The notes beneath the pieces were generated by a model. That model searched no databases and was not told the origin of the DNA. It worked only from the letters and a program-made list of their open reading frames with translations. A stretch of 60,213 nt of DNA from Beijerinckiaceae bacterium (GTDB taxonomy: Bacteria; Pseudomonadota; Alphaproteobacteria; Rhizobiales; Beijerinckiaceae): NCBI GenBank assembly GCA_947478405.1, contig CANJVX010000014.1, positions 1 to 60,213 on the forward strand, written 5' to 3'. Both the position numbers and the translations under genes were made by a program. Shown here one piece after another: positions 44,743 to 54,089 of the stretch (position 1 is its first letter; each line of letters starts with the position of its first letter).

Positions 44743-45831
44743 TTACCCCCAAACCTCGCGCGCGACATCAACGACGCGGCGCAACTTCGCTTCTTGTGTT
44801 GCGGGCAAAATCGGGTTGCCGCTTTCCACGCTTGCAAAGCCGCATTGCGGGCTGATGCCGAGCTTGTCGAGCGCCACAAATTTTGTGGCTTCTTCAATGC
44901 GGCTCTTCAAGGCCTGCTTGTCTTCCAATTCATCGCTCTTGGTCGAGACGAGGCCCAGAATGACATGCTTGTCTTTGGGCACAAGACGCAGCGGCGTGAA
45001 TGTGCCTGCACGCGGCGAGTCATATTCCAAAAAGAAAGTCTTGATCGCGAGCTTGTTGAAGAGACGATCTGCCACCGTCTCGTAACTGCCTTCCGCATGC
45101 CATTTCCCGCCACGATTGCCGCGGCACAAATGCATGCCGATGGTCAGCGAGGCGGGAAGGTCTTTCAAAACGCGGTTGGTGATGTCGATATAAAAATCTA
45201 TGAGCTTGTCCCAATCATCGCCGCGCGTAGCGAGCTGGGTTTGCACATCGGCATCGCCGAATTTGGCAAAGGCTGTCTCGTCAATCTGCACATAAGTGCA
45301 GCCTGCTGCTGCCAGTGCATTGAGTTCGGCGCGATAGGCCGCGATCATGTCTTCCCAGAAGAGATCCATGTCACTGTAGGCGGAGGCAAGAGCTGCCTGA
45401 TTGCCGCCACGAAAATGCAAAGCGCAGGGGCCGGGAATGGTGATTTTCGGCGTGGCTTTGGTGCGCGCTTTCAGAAACTGAAAATCCGGCACATGAATGG
45501 GCTTGGTCCATTTGAGGCGTGAGCCAATGGTGGCTTGCGGTTGCGCGCCGCGCCCGTGGGCTTGCTGGTCAGCCGGATTGTCGAGCGAGACTTCGCCAAG
45601 TTGGCGGAAGAAATAAGAGTGATAGGCATCACGGCGAAACTCGCCGTCGGTCACCACTTGCAAGCCGACTTTTTCTTGCAGGCGCACCGCCTCTTCAATC
45701 GCCGCGCTGGTGGCTGTATCGAGTTCGGCGAAAGATATTTCGCCGCGGATATAGGCCGCGCGTTTATCCAGCAGGCTTTTGGGCCGCAGGAGCGAACCGA
45801 TATGTTCGGCACGGAAAGGCGGTGTCGCCAT
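44743..45831 (-). CDS. MetE C-terminal-like methyltransferase (cobalamin-independent methionine synthase family)
   Basis: 362 aa, a single-domain TIM barrel like YxjG/YxjH rather than full MetE. RAEHIGSLLRPKSLL at the start, VGLQVVTDGEFRRDAYHSYF, TYVQIDETAF, IGMHLCRGN (His-x-Cys zinc ligands) and ISPQCGFASVESGNP near the end (third Cys). The methyl donor is unknown; folate is not certain because the N-terminal MetE half is missing. It lies just downstream of the binding-protein gene at 45865-46908 on the same strand. Confidence 0.87.
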   Translation of the reverse strand: MATPPFRAEHIGSLLRPKSLLDKRAAYIRGEISFAELDTATSAAIEEAVRLQEKVGLQVVTDGEFRRDAYHSYFFRQLGEVSLDNPADQQAHGRGAQPQATIGSRLKWTKPIHVPDFQFLKARTKATPKITIPGPCALHFRGGNQAALASAYSDMDLFWEDMIAAYRAELNALAAAGCTYVQIDETAFAKFGDADVQTQLATRGDDWDKLIDFYIDITNRVLKDLPASLTIGMHLCRGNRGGKWHAEGSYETVADRLFNKLAIKTFFLEYDSPRAGTFTPLRLVPKDKHVILGLVSTKSDELEDKQALKSRIEEATKFVALDKLGISPQCGFASVESGNPILPATQEAKLRRVVDVAREVWG

Positions 45832-45864
45832 GGGTTTATCCTTTTCTTCTTCTTGCTTGCTTTG

Positions 45865-46908
45865 TCAGTTCTTCGCGATGGTGGCGGCTTTCATTTTCGC
45901 CGTCAGATCAGCCGGTGTCGCATAAAGGCGCTGCACCATGCCTTGCAATTTTTCGCCCGGCACATGATTGGCTTCGACACCGATGCGCTTGGTTTCTTCT
46001 TGCAGCTTGGAGTCTTCAATCGTTGCCTTGAAGGCCACACGCAAAGCGGCGATGCGATCTGCGGGCACATCAGGCGAGACGAGATAGGGGCGGCCAAAGG
46101 CCGTCTGGCTGAAATAGAGATCAAGCATGGCGCGTTGCTCGTCCGTCTTGGCAAAGTCGGTGATCTTGGGAATGCCTTGCGCATTGAGATCAGCCGCGCC
46201 CGTTGCATGTGTTTGCACCAGCACGCGCATGCGGCCGGGCTTGCTGCCGTCAAACCAGCCGGGATTGGTCACGGAGATGGACGGCCACGCCACGCCACAA
46301 GCGCCATGCACTTCACCACGGTCAATCGCGAGGCCAATTTCGCGCGTGCCCGGATAGCCGGTGATGACTTTGAACTTCGCGTTCAGCACATTGTTGATGA
46401 AGATCGGATTGTCGGCGGGCGAGGATGATTGCACGCCGCCCATCAGCAATTCTTTGCTGAGCAGGTCTTCGAACTTTTGCACGGGCGCATCAACGCGCGC
46501 GATGCAGAGATAGACGTCATCATTGGCGCTGCCGAGATAGACGAATTTCGTCGGATCATAATTGAAGCTGCGACCGGCCAAGAAGGGTTCGAACGCCACA
46601 GGCGATTGCAGTGCGCCGATGACAGTGCCGTCTTTGGTGGCTGCATTGTAAATATGCGCAGCCGCCGTGTGGCTGCCGGCACCGGGCATATTGGATGGCA
46701 CGACAGTCGGGTTGCCCGGAATATGCTGGCCCATATGGCGCGCGATGATGCGGCCATACAGATCATAGCCGCCACCCGGAGAGGAGCCGATCAGCACGCT
46801 GACGGTTTTGCCTTTGTAGAAAGCGGCGATGTTGTCATCGGCGGCCGAAGCCATGCTGGTGGCGGCGATGAAACCGGCTCCGATGAGCCCCAGAATGCGC
46901 AAAGTCAT
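45865..46908 (-). CDS. TctC/Bug-type extracytoplasmic solute-binding protein
   Basis: 347 aa from the ATG at 46908 with GGAGGAGCGC before it. Signal peptide ends ATSMASA (about 23). VSVLIGSSPGGGYDLYGRIIARHM and PTVVPSNMPGAGSHTAAAHIYNA are the Bug-family ligand-loop blocks. Its tripartite transporter membrane subunits (TctA/TctB) are not in the window, as is common for orphan Bug proteins. Ligand unknown. Probably co-transcribed with the MetE-like gene 34 bp downstream. Confidence 0.87.
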   Translation of the reverse strand: MTLRILGLIGAGFIAATSMASAADDNIAAFYKGKTVSVLIGSSPGGGYDLYGRIIARHMGQHIPGNPTVVPSNMPGAGSHTAAAHIYNAATKDGTVIGALQSPVAFEPFLAGRSFNYDPTKFVYLGSANDDVYLCIARVDAPVQKFEDLLSKELLMGGVQSSSPADNPIFINNVLNAKFKVITGYPGTREIGLAIDRGEVHGACGVAWPSISVTNPGWFDGSKPGRMRVLVQTHATGAADLNAQGIPKITDFAKTDEQRAMLDLYFSQTAFGRPYLVSPDVPADRIAALRVAFKATIEDSKLQEETKRIGVEANHVPGEKLQGMVQRLYATPADLTAKMKAATIAKN

Positions 46909-47078
46909 GCGCTCCTCCCTGATCATTGTCCGGCTCCTGTTTTCGGGGTCCTGAGCCTCAGTCTAGAGGCGGGGTGGGGCTCTGCAACAGGGATTTGCGG
47001 GCTCCTCCCAGACCTTTTGGGCAATGGCAAATAACGCAATGTCGTGGGAGGGTTGGGGAATTCTTTCAAAGTCCTTGC

Positions 47079-47090
47079 ATATAGCTATAT
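47079..47090. promoter_or_regulatory. 12-bp palindrome before the toxin gene, possible operator
   Basis: ATATAGCTATAT is a perfect palindrome 15 bp before the toxin ATG. Its place fits an operator bound by the XRE antitoxin or toxin-antitoxin complex. Confidence 0.5.
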
Positions 47091-47104
47091 TTAGCGATAA
47101 ATTC

Positions 47105-47356
47105 ATGAAGACGATTGTTTTGAGCAAAGATGCCGAGCGGGATTTTGATGCTCTGCCGATGAAAGCGCAAAAGGCGATCGAAGAGGCTTTGATCGGCTAT
47201 GCGCTCAATGGCAGGGGCGACATCCTCCGAATGGTTGGTCGGCCAGGCTTTCGTATGCGGGTTGGAAATTACCGCATTATTTTGACCGAGGACGGATCAA
47301 CGGTCCTCGCGATCTACATAGGTCGCCGGAATGAGGCGACTTACCGGAGACATTGA
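47105..47356 (+). CDS. RelE/ParE-superfamily toxin
   Basis: 83 aa. MKTIVLSKDAERDFDALP starts the first strand and helix pair; RMVGRPGFRMRVGNYRIILTED and VLAIYIGRRNEATY are the core beta-sheet with the basic residues of RelE mRNA interferases. It precedes an XRE antitoxin gene, separated by 1 bp, toxin first as in HigBA-like pairs. Whether it cleaves mRNA or poisons gyrase (ParE) cannot be told from this. Confidence 0.87.
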   Translation: MKTIVLSKDAERDFDALPMKAQKAIEEALIGYALNGRGDILRMVGRPGFRMRVGNYRIILTEDGSTVLAIYIGRRNEATYRRH

Positions 47357-47357
47357 G

Positions 47358-47759
47358 ATGGGCGAACTCAACCCCAAATTCATTGATATCGGCGGTGCCG
47401 AAATGGTTCTGCTGACGCGGGCAGAATTTGATGCCCTGATGCAGCGCATTGAGGACGCAGAGGAAAATGCCGAGCTGGTGGCCATTTATGATGAGCGCAT
47501 GGCCCGCCTGAAAGCTGGCATCAGTGTCGTCCTGCCACCAGAAGTTAGTATGCGGGTTTTAAAAGGCGAAGGTATTTTAAAAGCGCTCCGCAACTGGCGG
47601 GGCATGACTCAAGCCGAGGTCGCAGAAAAAACGGGGTTCACGCAGGGCTATCTCAGTGACCTTGAGGCCGGCAAGCGGGAGGGCACGGCCCAGACGCTGC
47701 GCATGATTGCCAAGGCGCTCGAAATTGATCCGGTCATGCTGGTCGATCCGCGCGAGTAA
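47358..47759 (+). CDS. XRE-family antitoxin
   Basis: 133 aa. N-terminal 70 residues include LLTRAEFDALMQRIEDAEENAEL, a helical part likely to wrap the toxin. The C-terminal helix-turn-helix (LRNWRGMTQAEVAEKTGFTQ, then GYLSDLEAGKREGTAQTLRMIA) is of the XRE/HigA type. Partner of the upstream toxin and likely repressor of the pair. Confidence 0.87.
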   Translation: MGELNPKFIDIGGAEMVLLTRAEFDALMQRIEDAEENAELVAIYDERMARLKAGISVVLPPEVSMRVLKGEGILKALRNWRGMTQAEVAEKTGFTQGYLSDLEAGKREGTAQTLRMIAKALEIDPVMLVDPRE

Positions 47760-47856
47760 CCACGTCTGCCATTTGTGACTTTTGGATGGGCCGCTTTCCC
47801 TTGACCGTGCCGCTGCCCTCCCGTAAACTCATCATACTGAAATTGGAGTAGCCGTT

Positions 47857-47907
47857 GTGGCCACCAAGCTTGTTGTATCTTTCGCGCCAGAGACAGGACG
47901 GGTCTGA
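47857..47907 (+). CDS. Leader peptide of the ilv operon
   Basis: 16-aa frame starting GTG with GGAG 8 nt upstream, reading MATKLVVSFAPETGRV. It contains a Leu-Val-Val run (CTT GTT GTA), and the stop falls in the loop of the first hairpin of the attenuator. The layout is that of ribosome-mediated attenuation by branched-chain amino acids. Too short for homology evidence; support is the RBS, codons and adjacent terminator. Confidence 0.65.
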   Translation: MATKLVVSFAPETGRV

Positions 47908-47960
47908 AACCCGCTTTCCTGCCAACGGCGCATATCCGGGCCCCCTTGAGGGCCTTTTTT
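47894..47960 (+). terminator. Attenuator of ilvB: pause hairpin and terminator
   Basis: First hairpin: CAGGA-CGGGT (47894-47903) pairs with ACCCG (47909-47913) and TCCTG (47917-47921). Terminator: GGCCC (47939-47943) with GGGCC (47950-47954) followed by TTTTTT. A competing pairing GCGCC (leader codons) with GGCGC (47927-47931) could act as alternative. ilvB starts 75 bp later. Confidence 0.7.
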
Positions 47961-48035
47961 ATTGCCCAAAATTCCGGGCCGGGTGAGAAGAGAATAAGCG
48001 GGCTGACCAAAGCGAAAGCCGAATGGAGTTGAGCG

Positions 48036-49808
48036 ATGTCGAAGCAGATGACTGGAGCCGAAATGGTCGTCCAGGCCCTGAAGGATCAGGGGGTCGATAC
48101 AATCTTCGGATATCCGGGCGGCGCGGTCCTGCCCATTTATGATGCCTTGTTCCAGCAGAACCAGGTCCAGCATGTGCTCGTGCGCCATGAACAGGGCGCC
48201 GCCCATGCGGCCGAAGGCCTTGCCCGCTCGACCGGCAAAGTCGGCTGCTTGCTCGTCACCTCGGGTCCCGGTGCCACCAATGCCATCACGGGTCTGGCGG
48301 ATGCTTTGATGGATTCCATCCCGCTCGTTTGCATCACCGGTCAGGTGCCGACCCATCTCATCGGCTCGGACGCGTTCCAGGAATGCGATACGGTTGGCAT
48401 TACGCGCCATTGCACGAAGCATAATTACCTTGTGCGCTCGGTGGAAGATCTGCCGCGCATTTTACATGAGGCTTTCTGGGTGGCGTCCCACGGGCGTCCC
48501 GGTCCGGTGGTGATCGATATCCCTAAGGACGTGCAATTTGCCATGGGTACTTATGTCGGCCCGCAGAATGTCCAGCACAAAACCTATCAGCCGCAGGTGA
48601 AGGGAGATCTCGAAAAGATCCGCGAAGCCGTGAAAATGATGGCTGGTGCAAAGAAGCCCGTCTTCTATACGGGCGGTGGCGTCATCAATTCGGGTCCGGC
48701 GGCGTCCGAGCTTTTGCGCGAACTCGTCAAGCTCACGGGCTTCCCGATCACCTCGACGCTGATGGGTCTTGGCTCTTATCCTGCCTCCGGCCCCAATTGG
48801 CTCGGCATGTTGGGTATGCACGGCACTTATGAAGCCAATCATACGATGCATGATTGCGATCTGATGATCTGCGTGGGCGCGCGTTTCGATGACCGCATCA
48901 CCGGACGACTGGACGCTTTCGCGCCTTACTCCAAGAAGATCCACATCGATATTGATCCCTCGTCGATCAATAAGAATGTGAAGGTCGATCTCGCGATCAT
49001 CGGCGATTGCGCGCATGTGCTCGAAGACATGGTGCGCATCTGGCGTACGGAAGCGGCCAAGCCCGATCAGGCAGCGCTGAAAGATTGGTGGAAGCAGATT
49101 GATGTGTGGCGCGCGAAAAAGTCGCTGGCCTATCGTCCGTCCAAAACCACGATCAAGCCGCAATATGCAATCCAGCGTCTGTATGAATTGACGAAGAACC
49201 GCAACACTTACATCACGACCGAAGTCGGTCAGCACCAGATGTGGGCCGCGCAATTTTATCATTTCGAAGAGCCCAACCGCTGGATGACCTCAGGTGGTCT
49301 TGGCACGATGGGTTATGGTCTGCCGGCCGCCGTGGGCGTGCAAATGGCCCATCCTGATGCACTGGTTATCGACATTGCGGGTGAAGCATCCATCCTGATG
49401 AACATGCAGGAAATGTCGACAGCGCTGCAATATCGCCTGCCGGTGAAGATCTTCATTCTGAACAATGAATATATGGGCATGGTGCGCCAGTGGCAGCAAT
49501 TGCTGCATGGTGGCCGCTATTCCAATTCCTACTCCGAAGCTCTGCCCGACTTTGTGAAACTGGCGGAAGCTTATGGTGGTCATGGCATTCGCTGCTCTGA
49601 CCCTGACAAGCTGGATGCTGCGATCATGGAAATGATCGAGTCACCCAAAGCCGTCATTTTCGATTGCCTCGTCGAGAAGGAAGAGAACTGCTTCCCGATG
49701 ATCCCGTCAGGCAAGGCGCATAATGAAATGCTGCTCGCTGAACTTGGTGACGATGCCGGTATTGAAATCGGCTCGGTCATCGATGAACGCGGCAAGTTGC
49801 TGGTCTGA
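48036..49808 (+). CDS. ilvB: Acetolactate synthase large subunit
   Basis: 590 aa, ThDP enzyme making acetolactate and acetohydroxybutyrate. VRHEQGAAHAAEGLARS carries the catalytic glutamate; SGPGATNAITGLADA, FDDRITGRLDAFAP (FAD domain) and the C-terminal ThDP region IDIAGEASILMNMQEMSTA are seen. In that motif the usual GDx Mg-binding aspartate is glutamate (GEA); I believe this is shared by related alphaproteobacteria. GGAG lies before the ATG. Regulation by the upstream attenuator and by the ACT subunit IlvH. Confidence 0.95.
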   Translation: MSKQMTGAEMVVQALKDQGVDTIFGYPGGAVLPIYDALFQQNQVQHVLVRHEQGAAHAAEGLARSTGKVGCLLVTSGPGATNAITGLADALMDSIPLVCITGQVPTHLIGSDAFQECDTVGITRHCTKHNYLVRSVEDLPRILHEAFWVASHGRPGPVVIDIPKDVQFAMGTYVGPQNVQHKTYQPQVKGDLEKIREAVKMMAGAKKPVFYTGGGVINSGPAASELLRELVKLTGFPITSTLMGLGSYPASGPNWLGMLGMHGTYEANHTMHDCDLMICVGARFDDRITGRLDAFAPYSKKIHIDIDPSSINKNVKVDLAIIGDCAHVLEDMVRIWRTEAAKPDQAALKDWWKQIDVWRAKKSLAYRPSKTTIKPQYAIQRLYELTKNRNTYITTEVGQHQMWAAQFYHFEEPNRWMTSGGLGTMGYGLPAAVGVQMAHPDALVIDIAGEASILMNMQEMSTALQYRLPVKIFILNNEYMGMVRQWQQLLHGGRYSNSYSEALPDFVKLAEAYGGHGIRCSDPDKLDAAIMEMIESPKAVIFDCLVEKEENCFPMIPSGKAHNEMLLAELGDDAGIEIGSVIDERGKLLV

Positions 49809-49835
49809 TTGGCGGAAGAGACAAGGTCGAAAACA

Positions 49836-50387
49836 ATGAACGCACCCGCTATCCCGCCCTCACCCTATTCGTCGGCACTGGGCAAATCGAACATCGAGCG
49901 CCACACGCTCTCGGTGCTCGTCGACAATGAACCTGGCGTGCTCGCGCGCGTCGTTGGTCTGTTCTCGGGCCGTGGCTACAATATCGAAAGCCTGACAGTC
50001 GCCGAAGTTGCTCATGGCGAACATTTGTCACGCATCACCATCGTCACCTCCGGTCCGCCGGAAGCGATTGAGCAGATCGGTCATCAGCTCGAGCGTCTTG
50101 TGCCCGTGCATCACGTGATTGATCTGACGATGGCCAAGAAAAGCATCGAGCGCGAGCTTGCGATGGTCAAGGTTCGTGGCAAAGGCGATGATCGTGTCGA
50201 GGCTTTGCAGGTGGCTGATGCTTTCCGCGCGCGTGTTATCGATGCGACGACCGAGAGCTTCGTGTTCGAGCTGACCGGCAATGCCGAGAAGATCGACCAG
50301 TTTGTCGAGCTGATGCGCCCCATCGGGCTCGTCGAAGTCTCCCGCACGGGGGTCGCCGCGATTTCGCGGGGGCCGGAGCCGATTTGA
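49836..50387 (+). CDS. ilvH: Acetolactate synthase small (regulatory) subunit
   Basis: 183 aa. ACT domain HTLSVLVDNEPGVLARVVG with the valine-binding loop LFSGRGYNIESLTV, and the C-terminal ALS_ss_C domain (ERELAMVKVRGKGDDRVE). It confers feedback inhibition by valine. The ATG at 49836 is chosen; the frame is open from a TTG right after the ilvB stop. Confidence 0.94.
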   Translation: MNAPAIPPSPYSSALGKSNIERHTLSVLVDNEPGVLARVVGLFSGRGYNIESLTVAEVAHGEHLSRITIVTSGPPEAIEQIGHQLERLVPVHHVIDLTMAKKSIERELAMVKVRGKGDDRVEALQVADAFRARVIDATTESFVFELTGNAEKIDQFVELMRPIGLVEVSRTGVAAISRGPEPI

Positions 50388-50390
50388 TTT

Positions 50391-50517
50391 ACCCTCTCCC
50401 AGAGGGAGAGGGTCGCCCTGAAAGGGCGGGGTGAGGGGTTATGCCCTCACGACACAAATTGTAACCCCTCATCCGCCCGCTCGCGCGGGCACCTTCTCCC
50501 TCAGGGAGAAGGAGGGG
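50391..50517. repeat. Multi-hairpin intergenic repeat between ilvH and ilvC
   Basis: Consecutive inverted repeats: ACCCTCTCCC-AGA-GGGAGAGGGT (50391-50413), GCCC/GGGC, GAGGGGTTA...TAACCCCTC (50433-50470), GCCCGC/GCGGGC, and CCTTCTCCC-TCA-GGGAGAAGG (50492-50512). The ends mirror each other. Such CCTCTCCC-type elements are dispersed in many rhizobial genomes. It may lower or stabilise ilvC message. Confidence 0.8.
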
Positions 50518-50563
50518 TCGCAACAACCAGCTTTTCTTTGACGCGGGCGGACTTCGCGCTTAG

Positions 50564-51649
<1,086 letters not shown>

Positions 51650-51679
51650 TCTTCCCAAGCGGAAAGGTCTGGAAAAGTG

Positions 51680-51705
51680 AGGCCGGAGCGTAAGCTCCGG
51701 CCTTT
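51680..51705 (+). terminator. Rho-independent terminator after ilvC
   Basis: GGCCGGAGC, loop GTAA, GCTCCGGCC then TTT, 30 bp after the stop. Confidence 0.85.
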
Positions 51706-51835
51706 GTCGTATTGGCAAAGCCGCGCCTTCACGGTAACGTAATTTGAAACTGTTATTACTTAATCAGAAATATCAACCGTTTGGTTGTATTTCTTTGTAA
51801 CGCTGCAACCGCGTTTTTGATTATTTTTTTGAGAC

Positions 51836-52303
51836 ATGGATTTTCGCAAAATGTCAGGACGCGCGCTGTCTGCGGCTTTGGCCGATCACGTTCTCGGCTT
51901 GCGGGTCGACCGCCAATTTGAGCGGCTCCAAGATATCTTGGGCCTTCGCGTTCATTATCAGCTCTCGGGCGACCGCCGCTTGATGCCCTATGCGGGAACA
52001 TTCCAGGGGCGCACAGATGCATGCGTGGCCTTTCAAGCGCTCGATATGGAATTCGAAATGCGCAACCTTGAGATCGGCAATGTGCTGGCGGAAAACGCGA
52101 GTGCGGCTGTGCGCTGGAATGCGCGCTGGATCAACCGGGGCACGCGCGATGGCGCCACCATTCATGGCTTTACCTATCTGCGCTTTGCCGACGGGATGGT
52201 GATTGAATGGGTTGATTTTATCGATACGGCCACGGCCTCTTATCTCGCGGGCTGGATGCCGGAAATGCCGGCCTTTGCTATGTCGGGCCCGGTACGCGAC
52301 TGA
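51836..52303 (+). CDS. SnoaL/NTF2-like family protein
   Basis: 155 aa. LSGDRRLMPYAGTFQGRTDAC, VRWNARWINRGTRDGATIHGFTYLRFADGM in blocks and IEWVDFIDTATA fit the cone-shaped SnoaL fold (ketosteroid-isomerase superfamily). The substrate is unknown; many such proteins only bind small molecules. It starts at an ATG after a markedly A+T-rich stretch (51727-51830) that probably holds its promoter. Confidence 0.72.
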   Translation: MDFRKMSGRALSAALADHVLGLRVDRQFERLQDILGLRVHYQLSGDRRLMPYAGTFQGRTDACVAFQALDMEFEMRNLEIGNVLAENASAAVRWNARWINRGTRDGATIHGFTYLRFADGMVIEWVDFIDTATASYLAGWMPEMPAFAMSGPVRD

Positions 52304-52360
52304 TCCAACTTCCCACAGCCCTTTGGCTCACCTAGTTTGGATTCGCTAACAGGAGAGCCC

Positions 52361-53272
52361 ATGGCCCGCCGATTTCATACGCTTGATGTTTTTACGAAGT
52401 CGCCGCTCACGGGAAATCCGCTCGCCGTGGTGCGCGATTGCGATGGGCTGGATGAGGCACAGATGCAGGCCATTGCGCGTGAGTTCAATCTCTCTGAGAC
52501 GGTCTTTCTTCTCTCCCCCTGCGATCCTGTGAATACGGCGCGTGCGCGCATTTTCACGCCGATCCGCGAATTGCCTTTTGCCGGTCATCCGACAATTGGT
52601 GCGGCCGTGCTGATCGGGCTCAGCGAAGCGCAAAGTTTCATGCGCACACAAGATATTCTGATCGTCATTGAAGAGCAGGTCGGCCCCGTTGCCTGCACGG
52701 TTGGCTTCGACAAGCAGGGGGTGGCGCGCGCGCGTTTCACTTTACCCAAGCTGCCAGAGACTGCAGGTATGGTAGGCGAAATTCTGTTCATTGCGCAAGC
52801 TTTGGGACTGGCCGAAAGCGACATTGGCTTTGGTTCTCATGTGCCGTGCATTTTTTCGGCGGGCAATCCTTTCTGCTTTGTGCCCGTGGCGAGCCTTGAG
52901 GCCATGGCGCGCGCAAAGCCAGATGCTTCGGCTTGGAAAGCTGCATTTGGTCAGATGGAACGTGGAGCTTGCTATCTCTACACGCGCGAAACTGTCCAGT
53001 CTGACCATCACTTTCATGCGCGTGCTTTTGCGCCGGGCCTTGGCATTCATGAAGACCCGGCGACAGGCTCAGCTGTTGCAGCCTTTGCCGGCGTGCTGAT
53101 GGCGCAAGACAAGATCACCGATGGCTCGCATGTTTTTGTCATCGAACAGGGCTATGAAATGGGCCGCCCGAGCCTGATTTCTCTCAGGCTTGATGTGGCC
53201 GAGGGCAAATTGATGGAAGCCAGCATTGGCGGCTCTGCCGTGCTGGTGCAAGATGGCACATTGAATCTGTGA
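52361..53272 (+). CDS. PhzF-family isomerase/epimerase
   Basis: 303 aa from the ATG at 52361 with AGGAGAGCCC before it. FHTLDVFTKSPLTGNPLAVV, FNLSETVFLL (catalytic Glu), RIFTPIRELPFAGHPTIGAA and GIHEDPATGSAVAAFAGVL (second active-site Asp and GxA loop) are the PhzF family signatures in both half-domains. No phenazine genes are near, so a housekeeping or unknown isomerase role is likelier. Confidence 0.88.
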   Translation: MARRFHTLDVFTKSPLTGNPLAVVRDCDGLDEAQMQAIAREFNLSETVFLLSPCDPVNTARARIFTPIRELPFAGHPTIGAAVLIGLSEAQSFMRTQDILIVIEEQVGPVACTVGFDKQGVARARFTLPKLPETAGMVGEILFIAQALGLAESDIGFGSHVPCIFSAGNPFCFVPVASLEAMARAKPDASAWKAAFGQMERGACYLYTRETVQSDHHFHARAFAPGLGIHEDPATGSAVAAFAGVLMAQDKITDGSHVFVIEQGYEMGRPSLISLRLDVAEGKLMEASIGGSAVLVQDGTLNL

Positions 53273-53278
53273 TTGTTC

Positions 53279-53360
53279 GCTCGCAATGACGGTTGTCTGA
53301 GCCCGTCATTGCGAGGGGCAGGCGCGAAGTTTGGATCGCTTCGCTCATGCTCGCAAGGAC
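53279..53360. repeat. Dispersed palindromic intergenic repeat, copy 3 (degenerate)
   Basis: CGCTCGCAATGAC ends at 53290, GTCATTGCGAG begins at 53305, and GCTCGCAAGGAC ends at 53360. These are three termini of the same family as 29555 and 41907, arranged as a partial head-to-head copy. Lies between the PhzF-family and Nudix genes. Confidence 0.7.
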
Positions 53361-53387
53361 GCCGATCTGATAAGGAATGCGTGAGCT

Positions 53388-54089
53388 GTGAGCGATGTTG
53401 AAATTTTTCCTGTCACATCTCTGGATATTCGCCTTGGCGGTTATGACTGGCCCTTTTTGAATGAGGCGCGTTACGAGATCGACAGATTCTGGCGTGATTT
53501 TAGCGCACGCAAGTCGCAGGCCTATGATGGTCGTGTGCTTTTGCTGCACGCACAGGCTTGGCGTGATGGACATCTGGAGGCTCGCGCTTTCGAGACAGCC
53601 TATAGTGCCTTCATAGCCTGGAAGAGCCTTGGCTTCCCTGGAGCGGGTGTCTGCAACTTCTTTGGCATGGCGGCCCTGCGAGCGAGCGATGGCGCCTTTC
53701 TGCTGGGCGAGATGAGCAGCTGGACCGCCCATTCAGGACAAAGCTATTTCCCTGCGGGCACGCCTGAGCCTGCCGATTGTCGCAATGGTGTGGTTGATCT
53801 TGAAAGTTCTGTCTTGCGTGAATGCGCAGAGGAGACGGGGCTGCTCGCCACCGAAATCGATGATCGCGCAACATGGGTCGCCGTGCGCCAGAATGCGCAA
53901 TTAGCCCTCATGCGCGACATGCGTGTCAGGTTTCCCGCTGATGACGCACGCGCGCTGATCCAGGCGCGCATTGCGCTGCAAGACCGGCAAGAACTGGCGC
54001 GTATTCATATTGTGCGCAGACCCGACGATACCCATGGCCTGACGATGCCGGACTATATGCAGCCCTTTCTGGATAATGCTTTGGCTTAA
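53388..54089 (+). CDS. Nudix hydrolase family protein
   Basis: 233 aa from a GTG start. The Nudix region is FPAGTPEPADCR-like PAGTPEPADCRNGVVDLE followed by SVLRECAEETGL: the RExxEExG core with both metal-binding glutamates is intact, while the first Glu of the classical box is replaced in this PAGTP-type subfamily. FFGMAALRASDGAFLLGEM is the preceding sheet. Substrate unknown. Convergent with the lipoprotein gene (4-bp overlap). Confidence 0.8.
   Translation: MSDVEIFPVTSLDIRLGGYDWPFLNEARYEIDRFWRDFSARKSQAYDGRVLLLHAQAWRDGHLEARAFETAYSAFIAWKSLGFPGAGVCNFFGMAALRASDGAFLLGEMSSWTAHSGQSYFPAGTPEPADCRNGVVDLESSVLRECAEETGLLATEIDDRATWVAVRQNAQLALMRDMRVRFPADDARALIQARIALQDRQELARIHIVRRPDDTHGLTMPDYMQPFLDNALA

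Noticed and set aside
44794-45522. Plus-strand frame of 242 codons opposite the MetE-like gene
   Set aside because: Cys/His-rich shadow translation without domain.
45535-46428. Plus-strand frame of 297 codons opposite the MetE-like and binding-protein genes
   Set aside because: Both minus-strand genes have full family motifs; the plus frame has none.
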